A stretch of 64,000 bases of DNA, taken from contig JACJJM010000014.1 in the NCBI GenBank assembly GCA_016900015.1, positions 1-64,000 on the forward strand, written 5' to 3'. The position numbers were made by a program, and so were the translations under genes. Source of the DNA: Phocaeicola coprophilus (GTDB taxonomy: Bacteria; Bacteroidota; Bacteroidia; Bacteroidales; Bacteroidaceae). Positions 7,614 through 16,229 of this stretch are shown here, piece by piece (positions within the stretch are counted from its first letter, which is position 1; every line of letters begins with the position of its first letter). The notes beneath the pieces are model-generated. The model did no database searches, was not told the DNA's origin, and was given only the letters and a program-made list of their open reading frames with translations.

Positions 7614-10600
7614 TTAAAAGTTCACATTTAAGCTCATCGTATAGCTGCGGGGTGTCTTGTCGAGGGTCGCACCCGAGTAGGGGTCGTTGGCTTCGGGGTC
7701 TACGCCCAGATTGTTGCGCTTCCAGGTGGCTACGTTGTTCATTTGCACGCGCAGGCGGATGCTGTTGGCATGTACTTTCTCGCACCAGCGGCGCGGGAAG
7801 TTGTATCCCAGCACGATGTTGCGCACCTTCAGATAGTCGGCCCGCACGACATTGGCATCCATGTATTCATAGTTTCCAATGATGCTTTGTGCCGGATAAC
7901 CGTTGGGCACGAGCTTGCCGTTGTAGGCCGTGGTCCAATAGTTCAGGTAAGAAGACGGGATGCCGCCCAGTTCGCTTTCAGAATATCCGCGATACGTGCC
8001 TTCATGTGACCAGTCTTCGGCACGGGCACGCATGTAGTGTCCGCCGTAGTAGGACAGCATGGCCGAGGACGTAAAGCCTTTGTAGGTGATTTCGGGCGTG
8101 AAGCTTCCGACGTATTTCGGGTCGCGGCCACTGCAATACACCACGTCGTCCACGGTGAAGAGGTTGGAGGCGATGTCGACAGCTTGGATATTGCCTTCTG
8201 AGTCATACCATCCGTAGGCGGGCACGCTGCCTTCCTCGCCTTCGCCGGTCACCATGCCGGCATAGCGGTAGGAGAAAATGGAGTTGATGGGGTAGCCCTC
8301 GTGGAGCGAGTAGAGTGCCTCATAGCCCGAAGCCGGCAGGTGCTCGATTTTCTTCACCTCATTCTTGTTGTAGGAGAAGCTGAGCGAAGCGTTAATGCCC
8401 AGTCCGTCATTCACGGGGCGAAGGATTTCGCCGTTGAGCTGGAACTCCACGCCGGTGTTCACGGCCTCGCCGTTGTTGATGGTGAGCGACGTCCAGCCGG
8501 TGGTCGGGTCGAGGTCGGTGACAGTGAGCAGGTCGGAGCTGAGCTTGTGATACCAGTCGATGGAGCCGCTCAGGCGGTTGCGGAAGAGCGAGAAGTCGAT
8601 GCCGACGTTCCAGGATGCGGTCTTCTCCCAGCGCAGATCGTCGTTGGGCGGTGTGTTGAGTGTGGCATTTTGTCTCCGGAGAGGTTATTTACCGAGATGG
8701 CCGCAGTGAGGAACGACGACACGGACTGGTCGATGTTGCCTGTGAGGCCGTAGCTGAAGCGGAGTTTCAGCACGTCGAGCCAGGAGGAGGCTGACTGCAT
8801 GAACTTTTCGTTGTGCATGTTCCAGCTCCCGCCTATTGACCACAGCGGACGGCGGCGGAATTTGGCATCAGCTCCGAAGAGGTCGGTGTTGTCCACGCGG
8901 TAAGAGAACGAGGCCGAGTAGCGGCGGTCATACGTGTAGTTGCCTGTGAAGTAGATGGAGTAGTAGCGGTGGAGCACGTCGGTCGTGCGGTAGTTGTCTT
9001 CCGTCGGTGCGCTGCCTGAAGGTGAATAGTTCTCCCCGAGATCGGTCGTGGTCAGATACTGCAATGCGTCGAAATTCACCAGATGCGTCGTGTTGGTTTG
9101 CGTCTGTTCGTCGTAGCCGTAGAGCGTGGATGCCTTGGAACGGGTGTGCGTGTCGCGGTATTCGAAGCCGAGCAGGGCCTCCACGTCGTGCTTGTCGCGG
9201 AAGGTCTTGTTGTAGTTGGCCTGTGCGCGGAAGGTGTAGTAGGCGCCACGTTCGTTCTGCGTCTGGAGCATGCCGCCTTCAGGGATGTAGTGCGTGCCGC
9301 CGCTGGTGAAGAGGTTGTAGAGGTGGCGCATGTCGTAGGACTCGCCTTTGTATTGCGTGTCGCTGTCGTAGTTGATGTCTTCGTACTGGAATTGCGTGAG
9401 GATGTCCAGTTCGGGGAGAATCTTGAAGTCGGCATGCACGAAGGAGCGCGTCGTCGTGCGGTGGGTGTTCTGATAGTTCATGTCCAGTTCGTCAAGCAGG
9501 TTGAAGGCTTCCGACTTCAGTCCGAGCGACTCGTCGGAGAGCGACGGTGCGTCCAGCCACACGGCAGCTTCCATCGCGGCCCGTGAGCCATCGGCGTTGT
9601 ACATGCTCTGGTAGGGCTGGAAGGAGTTGATGCTCTTGTAGCCGAAGAGGTCGGCTTGGTTGCGGGCACGCTCCTGCATGATGTTCACGCCGAAGGAGAG
9701 GTCGAGCCACTTGGCGGGCGATAGGTCGCCGCGGTAGCTCATCATGAGCGCGTTGTTCTTTTCGTTGACAATGCCGTTGTTGTCGCCCTTGTAGTTGATG
9801 ACGATGCTGGAGTTGACGACCTTGCCCTTGTTGCGCAGGGCGACGTTGTATTGCTGTGTCACCTGCGTGCGCAGCATGGCGTCGCGCCACTCGCGGCGGT
9901 AGTCGTTCCGGCTCCAGGCATCGAGCGTGTTGTTGTAGTCGGTGTCGCTTATCAGTCCTAAGTGGTGTTGCATGAAAAGATAGCTGGCTGTGCTCAGCGA
10001 GTGGGGCCTGGTTTTGTAAGCACCGGTCAGGGTAGAGTATCCGCCTTCGCTGGCCACCACGTTGTCGAAGTTATAGCGTTCGAGCTGGAGCATTTGCGAG
10101 GCATCGGCCCAGTGGTAGTTGCCGTAGCGTTGCTTCTCGCTGATGGTGATGTCGGTGCTGAAGTCCACGGTGAGCTTCTCGCTCTGCGCCCGCTTGGTGG
10201 TGATGACGATGACGCCGTTTGAAGCCCGTGCGCCGTAGATGGAGGCTGCCGAAGCGTCTTTCAGCACGGTGATGTTTTCGATGTCATATGGGTTGACCGA
10301 CTCGATGCTGCCCTCGATGGGAAGTCCGTCGACCACTACGAGCGGGTTGGTCCGTGCCTGGAAAGAGCCTGTGCCGCGGATGGTAATCTGCTGTTCGCCC
10401 TCGCCGTTTGAGCCGTTGTTGTAAGTCACGAGTCCGGGTACTTTGCCTTCGAGGTTGCCCACGATGTTGCCCGTGTAGCGGGCATCCATGTCCTCGGCCG
10501 TGATGGTCTGGTAAGAACCCGTGGCGGCTTCGCGTTTCAGGTTCTGGTAGCCCGTCACGAGCACCTCTTCCATCAGGTTTTCAGCCGACGTCATGCGGAT

Positions 10601-11139
10601 GACAACGAAGTTCTTCGTCCGCTCATGGATGCGCAGTTCCTGACTTTCCATGCCGATGTAGGAGAATGTCAGCACGGGGTCGCGGCCGTTGATGAGGATG
10701 GAAAACTGTCCGTCGATGTCGGAGATGCAGCCCGTCTTCGTCCCGCGCTGCATGATGTTCACGCCGGGAAGCGGCTGTTCGTTTTCGTCGAGCACCGTGC
10801 CGGTGATCGTACGTTTCAGAAAGGGACGGCGTGTGCTCTTGCGCAGGATGACGGATTTCTTCACCACTTCGTAGTCCAGTCCCGCGATGTCGCCGAAGAT
10901 GAGTTCAAACACGTCGTCCGCCGTGCCTTCCGCCGAGCAGGTGATGGGCGGGATGTCGGCGACGACTTCTTTCAGGTAGACAAACTCGTAACCGGTCTTT
11001 TGGCGCAGGTCATTGATGACTTGCGTGATCGGTTGTTCTGGTAGGTCACGGTGATGCTTTGCGCCAGTGCCGTGGCAGGCATGAGGGTAAGCAAGAGCAT
11101 CATTAGAATTAAGGTTAATCCTTTTCTCCTCTGTTTCAT
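7614..11139 (-). pseudogene. SusC/RagA TonB-dependent receptor, two frameshifts
   Basis: Spread over three reading frames. (1) From the ATG at 11139: signal peptide (LILMMLLLTLMPATALAQ) and the start of an STN domain. (2) From about 11033 the frame shifts; the STN domain continues (INDLRQKTGYEFVYLKEVV), then carboxypeptidase-like domain, TonB box region (VTGYQNLKREAATGS), plug (VVDGLPI, LKDASAASIYGARASNGVI) and barrel. (3) At the T run 8668-8671 the frame shifts again, and the barrel resumes with NATLNTPPNDDLRWEKTASW to the stop at 7614. Each break is explained by one missing base; with both restored the gene is 1,175 codons, normal for an STN-containing SusC. STN domains receive anti-sigma control from FecR, matching the locus. 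As written no full receptor can be made; true decay and sequencing error are both possible. Confidence 0.85.
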
Positions 11140-11187
11140 AACTTGTGAATATAAAAATGATACATGTAATGGTTTCTTTTTGCTGTC

Positions 11188-11297
11188 GGGAGGGCTGTTA
11201 AGGCCGCCCGACCACGGCCTCCTTTCCGCCCGACCACGGAATAGAGGGCGGGCAAGCACGGAAAGGAAGGCGTCCGACCGCGGCCTTAAGGGCCTGT
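11188..11297. repeat. GC-rich array of 22-bp units (copy 1)
   Basis: Five consecutive 22-bp steps: 11188-11209, 11210-11231, 11232-11253, 11254-11275, 11276-11297. Units begin with GACCACGG, GACCACGG, AAGCACGG and GACCGCGG and carry blocks CCTCCTTTCCG, GGAATAGAGGG and GGAAAGGAAGG. The outer ends (TTAAGGCCGC and GCGGCCTTAA) are inverted, so the whole array can fold. It sits inside the operon between fecR and susC. Confidence 0.8.
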
Positions 11298-11307
11298 CCG
11301 GCCGGGG

Positions 11308-12495
11308 TCAGGAGGTGGCATCGGCCGGTCCGATATGGAGCGTGTGTCCTTCAAGGCGGAAGGTCAGCCCGCAGCTTCGCGACAGGATGTCGAGCACTTC
11401 GCTGAAGGCGCCGTAACGCGGCATGCTGCCCATGAATTCCAGCGAGCGCAGGCGGTCGTCCTCGAAACGGAACTCGAAGTCATACCAACGGCTGAGCGTG
11501 CGCATGATTTGTTCGAGGTTTTGTTCGTCAAACACAAACACGCCGCGCCGCCAGCCTGTCACGGCTTCCGTGTCGACGGGGCGGACGGAGGTCACTTCGC
11601 TATCTTTGTCGAACACGGCCTGATGGCCCGGAGTGAGGATAAGTTCGGCTTCGGTGCCGTCTGCCGGGCGCAGGGAGATGCTGCCTTCGACGAGTGTCGT
11701 CCGCACGGCCTCTTCGTCAGGATAGGCAAAGACGTTGAACTCCGTGCCGTAGACGCGGATGAGCTGTCCGCTTGTCTCCACATAGAAAGGTTTCCGCTCG
11801 TCGCGGGCCACCTTGAAGTAGGCTTCGCCTTCGATGCGCACGCGGCGTTCGTCCGTGGCGAAGGTGTCGGGATAGTGGAGCGTGGACTCGGCGTTGAGCC
11901 ACACTTGCGTCCCGTCTTCCAACTCGATTTTGAATTCGCCGCCGCGGGGGATGGTCAGGTCGTTCATGGCCAGCACTGCGGGGGCAGCCTTCGGCTTGTG
12001 GGCACGGATGGCAGCGCGGTTTTCCTCCTCGTCTGCTCCCAGTGTCACTTGTTCGCCGCCCGGCAGGGTGAGCAGGGCGCGTGTGTCGCCGTGCCGTATC
12101 AGGCTGTCGGTCGGAGTCTCTGTCAGTCCGGCCACGAGCGGACTTTCCGTGCTCGGGCGGAACCACAAAGCAAGCCCGCACACCAGTCCGGTCACCAAGG
12201 CAGCGACTCCTGTCCGGAACCACGTGCGCCGGTAGACGGGTATGGGCCGCAAGCGGCGTATGCGGGCTTCCATGTCGGAGAGCGGGCGGCTGATGTCCAC
12301 GGCGTCGCGCCGGCGGAAGGCGCGTCCGAGTGCCTGCTTGTCGAGCAATTCGCGAAGGAGTGTTTCGTTGCGCGGATCTTCCCGCAGCCAGGCATCGAGT
12401 GCGGCGTCGTCCTCCGGTGTCGTCTGCCCCAAGACTTTCTTGGTGATGAGGCTGATGAGGTTGCGCAGGTCTTCTGGATGGTCTGTCAGGTTCAT
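11308..12495 (-). CDS. FecR-family anti-sigma factor
   Basis: 395 residues from the ATG at 12495 (MNLTDHPEDL). An N-terminal cytoplasmic helical domain (~1-85) would bind the sigma factor; one membrane segment follows (TGVAALVTGLVCGLALWF, ~98-115); the periplasmic part holds the FecR beta domain (TIPRGGEFKIELEDGTQVWLN, EAYFKVARDERKPFYVE, GTEFNVFAYPDE) and a C-terminal FecR_C/STN-like domain (MRTLSRWYDFEFRFEDDRLRSLEFMG). It relays ligand binding at the SusC STN domain to the ECF sigma factor at 14004. The start lies 1 nt after the stop of the upstream thioredoxin gene, suggesting coupled translation. If SusC is truly broken, this signalling chain lacks its outer-membrane input. Confidence 0.9.
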   Translation of the reverse strand: MNLTDHPEDLRNLISLITKKVLGQTTPEDDAALDAWLREDPRNETLLRELLDKQALGRAFRRRDAVDISRPLSDMEARIRRLRPIPVYRRTWFRTGVAALVTGLVCGLALWFRPSTESPLVAGLTETPTDSLIRHGDTRALLTLPGGEQVTLGADEEENRAAIRAHKPKAAPAVLAMNDLTIPRGGEFKIELEDGTQVWLNAESTLHYPDTFATDERRVRIEGEAYFKVARDERKPFYVETSGQLIRVYGTEFNVFAYPDEEAVRTTLVEGSISLRPADGTEAELILTPGHQAVFDKDSEVTSVRPVDTEAVTGWRRGVFVFDEQNLEQIMRTLSRWYDFEFRFEDDRLRSLEFMGSMPRYGAFSEVLDILSRSCGLTFRLEGHTLHIGPADATS

Positions 12496-12496
12496 G

Positions 12497-13884
12497 TCAA
12501 GGGCGTGTTTGTTCTTCGATGGTCGTGGCTGTGCTCTCTTCTGACGGGCGGGATGCATCGGCGGAGAAGATGTTGCCTTCCTTGTCGAGCATGATGAAGC
12601 GTGGTATGCCGCTGATGCCCCATGCCTTCATGAAGGCGGCAGCTTCCTCTTTGGAAAGGATGAATTGCGGCCAGGCGGGACGGTCGGTGTCGAGCTTCTT
12701 GTGCCATGCTTGCTTGTTGGTGTCGATGGAGAGGCTGATGAACTGTACACGGTCGTTGTCTTTAAACCGCTCGACAAGCTTTTCCAGATGGGGTATCTCG
12801 GCACAGCAGGGTGCGCACCACGTGGCCCATACGTCGATGTAGGTGAACTTGCCGAAGAAGTCCGACAGGCGGTGTTGTGTGCCGTCCGGGGCTGTCATCG
12901 TCGTGTCGAAGGCGCGTGAGCCTTTCTTGGTCTTGCGCCAGGATTCGATTTTGGGTTCATAAGCGGCCAGCACCGTGCGGTCGCCTCCGACAAACCGGGT
13001 GTAGTCGGCCCAGAACTTCTCATAGTCGCCTGTGCCGTCGCTGTAATTGAAATACATGTAGCCTACGTTGCGTGCCATTTCGCGGCGCACGGTGGGATTG
13101 GTCACGTGGCGGTCTATGACGCCCATGTAGTCGTAGCAGTAGGGTGCGGGGTCACCCATGCTCAGGGGCGTTTGGATTTGTGCCACGAGCCATGTTTGTG
13201 ACAGGTTGGCGCGCATGGACACTTCGTCGTTCACGTCGATGGAGTCGAGCAGGGCGCGATAGAGCGGGTCGTTGTTGACCTTGGCGTCATTGGCCTCGGC
13301 GCGGTCCATCAGCAGGCGGAAGCGTTGCCACAAGTTGGATGCCTCGGTCATGCGGGCATAATAGCGGCGCAACGCTTCGTCGGGCACGGAGGGGAGCAGG
13401 GCACGCACAGAGTCGGTCTCGCTCTGCAACAAGGCGCAATACTCTTCAAACGTCTTTCCCTGTGAGGGGTCGGGCGAGAAGTAGCGCATCATGTCGAAGG
13501 CGCGGACGAAGCGGTCGTAAAAACGGTTTGTCGCAGCGTTGTCGCCCGCATAGGAACATGCGAGTGTGCCGTCCGGAGCGACGGTCACGGCGACCTCCAC
13601 GGTCTTTCCGGGTTCCAGATGTGCGCCGAAGATGGCTTCGCCCACTTGTACGGTGATGTCGGCATAGGGTGTGCCGAGTGTTGTGTCGTAGACAAAAGTC
13701 CCGTCCGTCACAAGGATGTCCTTGTACTCCGTCGCCATGACATTGCCGTAGGGGAGTAGGCCACAGTGAGGCTTTCCACGGGTGCGCCCTTCACCACGCC
13801 GCGCAGTAGTTGCGCATGTGCCGCAAGCGGGAGGGCGCATAGTCCGCCTGCCAGCATCATTGTTTTCCAAATCATCGTTCTCAT
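12497..13884 (-). pseudogene. TlpA-like thioredoxin-family protein, one frameshift
   Basis: Signal peptide from the ATG at 13884 (MIWKTMMLAGGLCALPLAAHAQ, preceded by MRT) and a DUF4369-like start LLRGVVKGAPVESLTVAYSP; the frame then breaks at the G run 13751-13754 and resumes as YGNVMATEYKDILVTDGTF to the stop at 12497. One missing base restores 462 residues. The C-terminal thioredoxin fold has WCAPC rather than WCGPC and the cis-Pro segment GISGIPRFIMLD. It resembles the thioredoxin gene that closes the operon but has a signal peptide ending AHAQ rather than a lipobox. Being first in the operon, between sigma factor and FecR, is an uncommon position for a thioredoxin. The reading without correction would give a cytoplasmic-looking N-terminus, which is unlikely. 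Confidence 0.82.
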
Positions 13885-13947
13885 GTGATCGTACATTTTT
13901 AGAGTCTTCTATTATAGATAACGCAAAGCTCTCAAAAACTAGTAATC

Positions 13948-13963
13948 AAAAAGAGCTCTTTTT
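13948..13963. promoter_or_regulatory. 16-bp perfect palindrome between divergent genes
   Basis: AAAAAGAGCTCTTTTT is self-complementary and lies in the 119-bp region between the divergent ECF sigma gene (ATG 14004) and the thioredoxin/FecR operon (ATG 13884). It could be an operator or part of overlapping promoters. I did not find a clear TAnnTTTG element for either gene here, as expected if the operon uses its own ECF sigma factor. Confidence 0.3.
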
Positions 13964-14003
13964 TTATGAAAATTGTAAATTAGCCGCGTAAAGCATAGCT
14001 CTT

Positions 14004-14570
14004 ATGGATACAGACAGCCAAATCTTAATCGATTTACGACACGGGAAGCTGGATACATTATATAATAATATGTATCCGGGCCTGCTCTCTTATGCCACGC
14101 ACATCTTAGGCACGGAGTATGCCTTCCTGGCAGAAGACTGTGTGCAGGAAGCCATCCTTCAGGCCTACCAGCAGCGAGCTTCATTCGAGTCAGCTTTCTT
14201 TTTCAAGGCTTACCTCTACACCTGTATCCGCAACCGTGCCGTGTCCATCCTGCGTAAAAGTCATGCGCAGGAAACTTATCTCGCCGAACAGGACGAAGCA
14301 GGCACAGACCTGGTGAACGATTTTATCCGCGAGGAAGTGCTCAATCAGCTTTATAACGCCATCCGTGAACTCCCCGCAGAGCATCGCCGCCTCTTCGAAT
14401 TGAGTTATGAACAGGGATTGAAAAATGCCGAAGTGGCTGCCATCCTTCAGGTGTCGGAGAGCACCGTCACGAAGCGCAAGGCGCAGACTGTCGAGTTATT
14501 GCGTGCCGCCTTGCGTCGTAATGGCTGCTATGACCTGCTTCTTCTGTTGGGCTATTTGCTCGGCGAATAG
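14004..14570 (+). CDS. ECF-type RNA polymerase sigma-70 factor
   Basis: 188 residues. Region 2 is visible as LRHGKLDTLYNNMYPGLLSYATHILG, AEDCVQEAILQAYQQRASF and FKAYLYTCIRNRAVSILRKS; region 4 as LYNAIRELPAEHRRLFELSYEQGLKNAEVAAILQVSESTVTKRKAQTVELLRAAL, with a helix-turn-helix. It should be held by the FecR protein encoded by the divergent operon and direct transcription of the SusCD locus. The gene is intact. The bacterial ECF-FecR-SusC regulatory triad is well known; pairing with this locus is inferred from position. Confidence 0.9.
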   Translation: MDTDSQILIDLRHGKLDTLYNNMYPGLLSYATHILGTEYAFLAEDCVQEAILQAYQQRASFESAFFFKAYLYTCIRNRAVSILRKSHAQETYLAEQDEAGTDLVNDFIREEVLNQLYNAIRELPAEHRRLFELSYEQGLKNAEVAAILQVSESTVTKRKAQTVELLRAALRRNGCYDLLLLLGYLLGE

Positions 14571-15075
14571 TCCGTTGTTTCTCAAAATAATTTTTCCGGT
14601 AGTTTGAATTGTGACGGATTGAAAGCATCCTTTTTCTTATGCTTTCATTCTGTTATAAGTAGGCTTATATGGGTAATAAAGTGAAAGTGTATAGTCTTTT
14701 CTTGCTTCTTTTGTCTAGTGTATTCTTTTATTGTCTTTCATAATGCTATAACTTTGCCTCTGTAATAAAGCAAAAGGATAGGAAAAATGTTTGCTATTCC
14801 ATCAAGCTGACAATTAATGGAGAGGGAAAAACGGACAAGCCCCGGCCGGCTACATGACATCCTCCGGCCGGGAGTCTTATCCGCCCTTGTCGGAAAATTG
14901 GGATGATAAGATGGAATCTGAAGCTTTGTTATGAAAAGTCAAGGACTCACTTGCCTCAAGAGGACTGACCGGATTGGGCAGGAAAAGCAGGCGAGTATGG
15001 ATGACTTGAATAGCATTGAGAATGAATGGTTTTATAAACTATATTGATTATTTATTTATGGAAGAGAAAAAGAAA
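14571..15075 (+). other. 505-bp intergenic region, possible long leader
   Basis: No gene is supported here. A TAnnTTTG match (TAACTTTG, 14749-14756) could start a transcript of about 310 nt before the porin gene. Downstream is a GC-rich double stem: CCCGGCCGG (14841-14849) pairs with CCGGCCGGG (14864-14872), nested in GACAAG (14834-14839) pairing with CTTGTC (14886-14891). It may be an attenuator or a decayed member of the GC-rich repeat family. No known riboswitch fold was recognised. Confidence 0.35.
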
Positions 15076-15765
15076 ATGAAAGCTGCGTTGCTGGCTATGG
15101 TAGCGACGTTGCTGCCCTTAGGGGCGATGGCACAAGACCGTGTGGAGGCTTCTGTGGGGGCCGACCTGGTGAGTGGGTATGTCTGGCGCGGGCAAGACTT
15201 GGGTAATGTGAGTATCTAGCCCGGCTTGTCTGTCGGCTACAAAGGATGGTCGCTCGCAGTCTGGGGCTCGGTGGGCATCGACAAGGAGGACACCAAGGAA
15301 TTGGACCTTACGCTGGGGTATTCCACTGGCGGATTCAGCTTGTCGGTCACGGATTACTGGTTTAACACCGGACCGGGTTATTTCCGTTACGGAGCAGGCC
15401 ATACGGCCCATGTGTTTGAAGCGCAGGTGGGATACGACTTCGGTCCGGTGGCCGTCAACTGGTACACTAATTTCGCCGGTGCCGACGGAGTGAATGAGGA
15501 CGGTGACCGTGCCTATTCGTCCTATTTGAATGTCTCGGCCCCTTTCCGCTTGGGCGGGCTGGACTGGACGGCTGAAGTGGGTGCCACACCTTGGGCTACG
15601 AGTTTCTATAACGGCGGGGCAAGCGGATTTGAAATGACCGATGTGGCTATCGGCGTCAGCAAGGAACTTCCCATCACGAGCCGTTTCTCGCTACCCGTGT
15701 TTGCTAAGGGAGTATGGAATCCTGCCACGGAAGGCGCCTATTTCGTGTTCGGAGTTAGTTTCTAG
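15076..15765 (+). pseudogene. TorF-type putative porin with in-frame amber codon
   Basis: A signal peptide (MKAALLAMVATLLPLGAMAQ) and beta-strand-rich sequence of the TorF/Gcw_chp outer-membrane family: EASVGADLVSGYVWRGQDLGNVSI, then a TAG at 15217-15219, then in the same frame PGLSVGYKGWSLAVWGSVG to the stop at 15765. The family usually has glutamine-proline at this point, so CAG to TAG is the simplest explanation. Intact length would be 229 residues. An ATG at 15058 is also in frame. It precedes P-II and AmtB, where TorF-like proteins are often found in Bacteroidota, suggesting a role in passage of nitrogen compounds (inference). TAG is used as a normal stop elsewhere here (glnN, the hybrid two-component regulator), so recoding is unlikely. 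Confidence 0.8.
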
Positions 15766-15832
15766 GATAACTGAGGTAGAAAGATGAACGGGATAACATT
15801 TAGTATAAACTTCAAAATAGTGTATTGTTTGT

Positions 15833-16219
15833 ATGAAAAAGATTGAAGCCATTATCCGCCGCAGCCGCTTTGAGAAGGTGAAGGAAGCGTTGCTGGCCGC
15901 CGACATCGAGTGGTTCTCTTACTATGATGTAAGAGGGGTGGGAAAGATGAGAGAAGAACGCATTTATCGAGGGATGATGTATGACACCAGCTCCATCGAG
16001 CGCATACTGCTGTCCATCGTTGTCAGAGAGAAAAATGTGGAGAAGACGGTCCAAGCCGTGATGCAAGCTGCCCGTACGGGTGACATCGGCGACGGGCGTA
16101 TCTTCATCATTCCCGTGGAGGACGCCATCAGCATCCGGACGGGTGTGCGTGGAGACACGTCGCTCTACAACGTGGATCAAGAGACTCGGGAAAAGAAAAC
16201 AAAAGCTAACACCAAATAA
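15833..16219 (+). CDS. glnK: P-II family nitrogen regulatory protein
   Basis: 128 residues. The fold is clear: MKKIEAIIRRSRFEKVKEALL, the T-loop, ILLSIVV, and the C-terminal signature TGDIGDGRIFIIPVEDAISIRTG. The T-loop (VRGVGKMREERIYRGMMY) is one residue shorter than E. coli GlnB/GlnK and lacks GRQKGH, but keeps the IYRG tyrosine at the position of uridylylated Tyr51. P-II binds ATP/ADP and 2-oxoglutarate and plugs AmtB when nitrogen is plentiful. The amtB gene starts 11 bp downstream, the usual glnK-amtB pairing. A ~16-residue charged C-terminal tail (DQETREKKTKANTK) is extra. Confidence 0.93.
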   Translation: MKKIEAIIRRSRFEKVKEALLAADIEWFSYYDVRGVGKMREERIYRGMMYDTSSIERILLSIVVREKNVEKTVQAVMQAARTGDIGDGRIFIIPVEDAISIRTGVRGDTSLYNVDQETREKKTKANTK

Positions 16220-16229
16220 CTGAACATCT

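Noticed and set aside
8655-8680. Programmed ribosomal frameshift in susC
   Set aside because: The site lacks a slippery heptamer with a following pseudoknot, and a second unrelated break exists in the same gene; a lesion or a sequencing error is simpler.
11335-12594. 419-residue open frame antisense to fecR
   Set aside because: Fully covered by FecR, which has clear domains; the antisense frame has none.
15217-15219. Genome-wide TAG recoding
   Set aside because: glnN, the hybrid two-component regulator gene and others in the window end in TAG at the expected family end.
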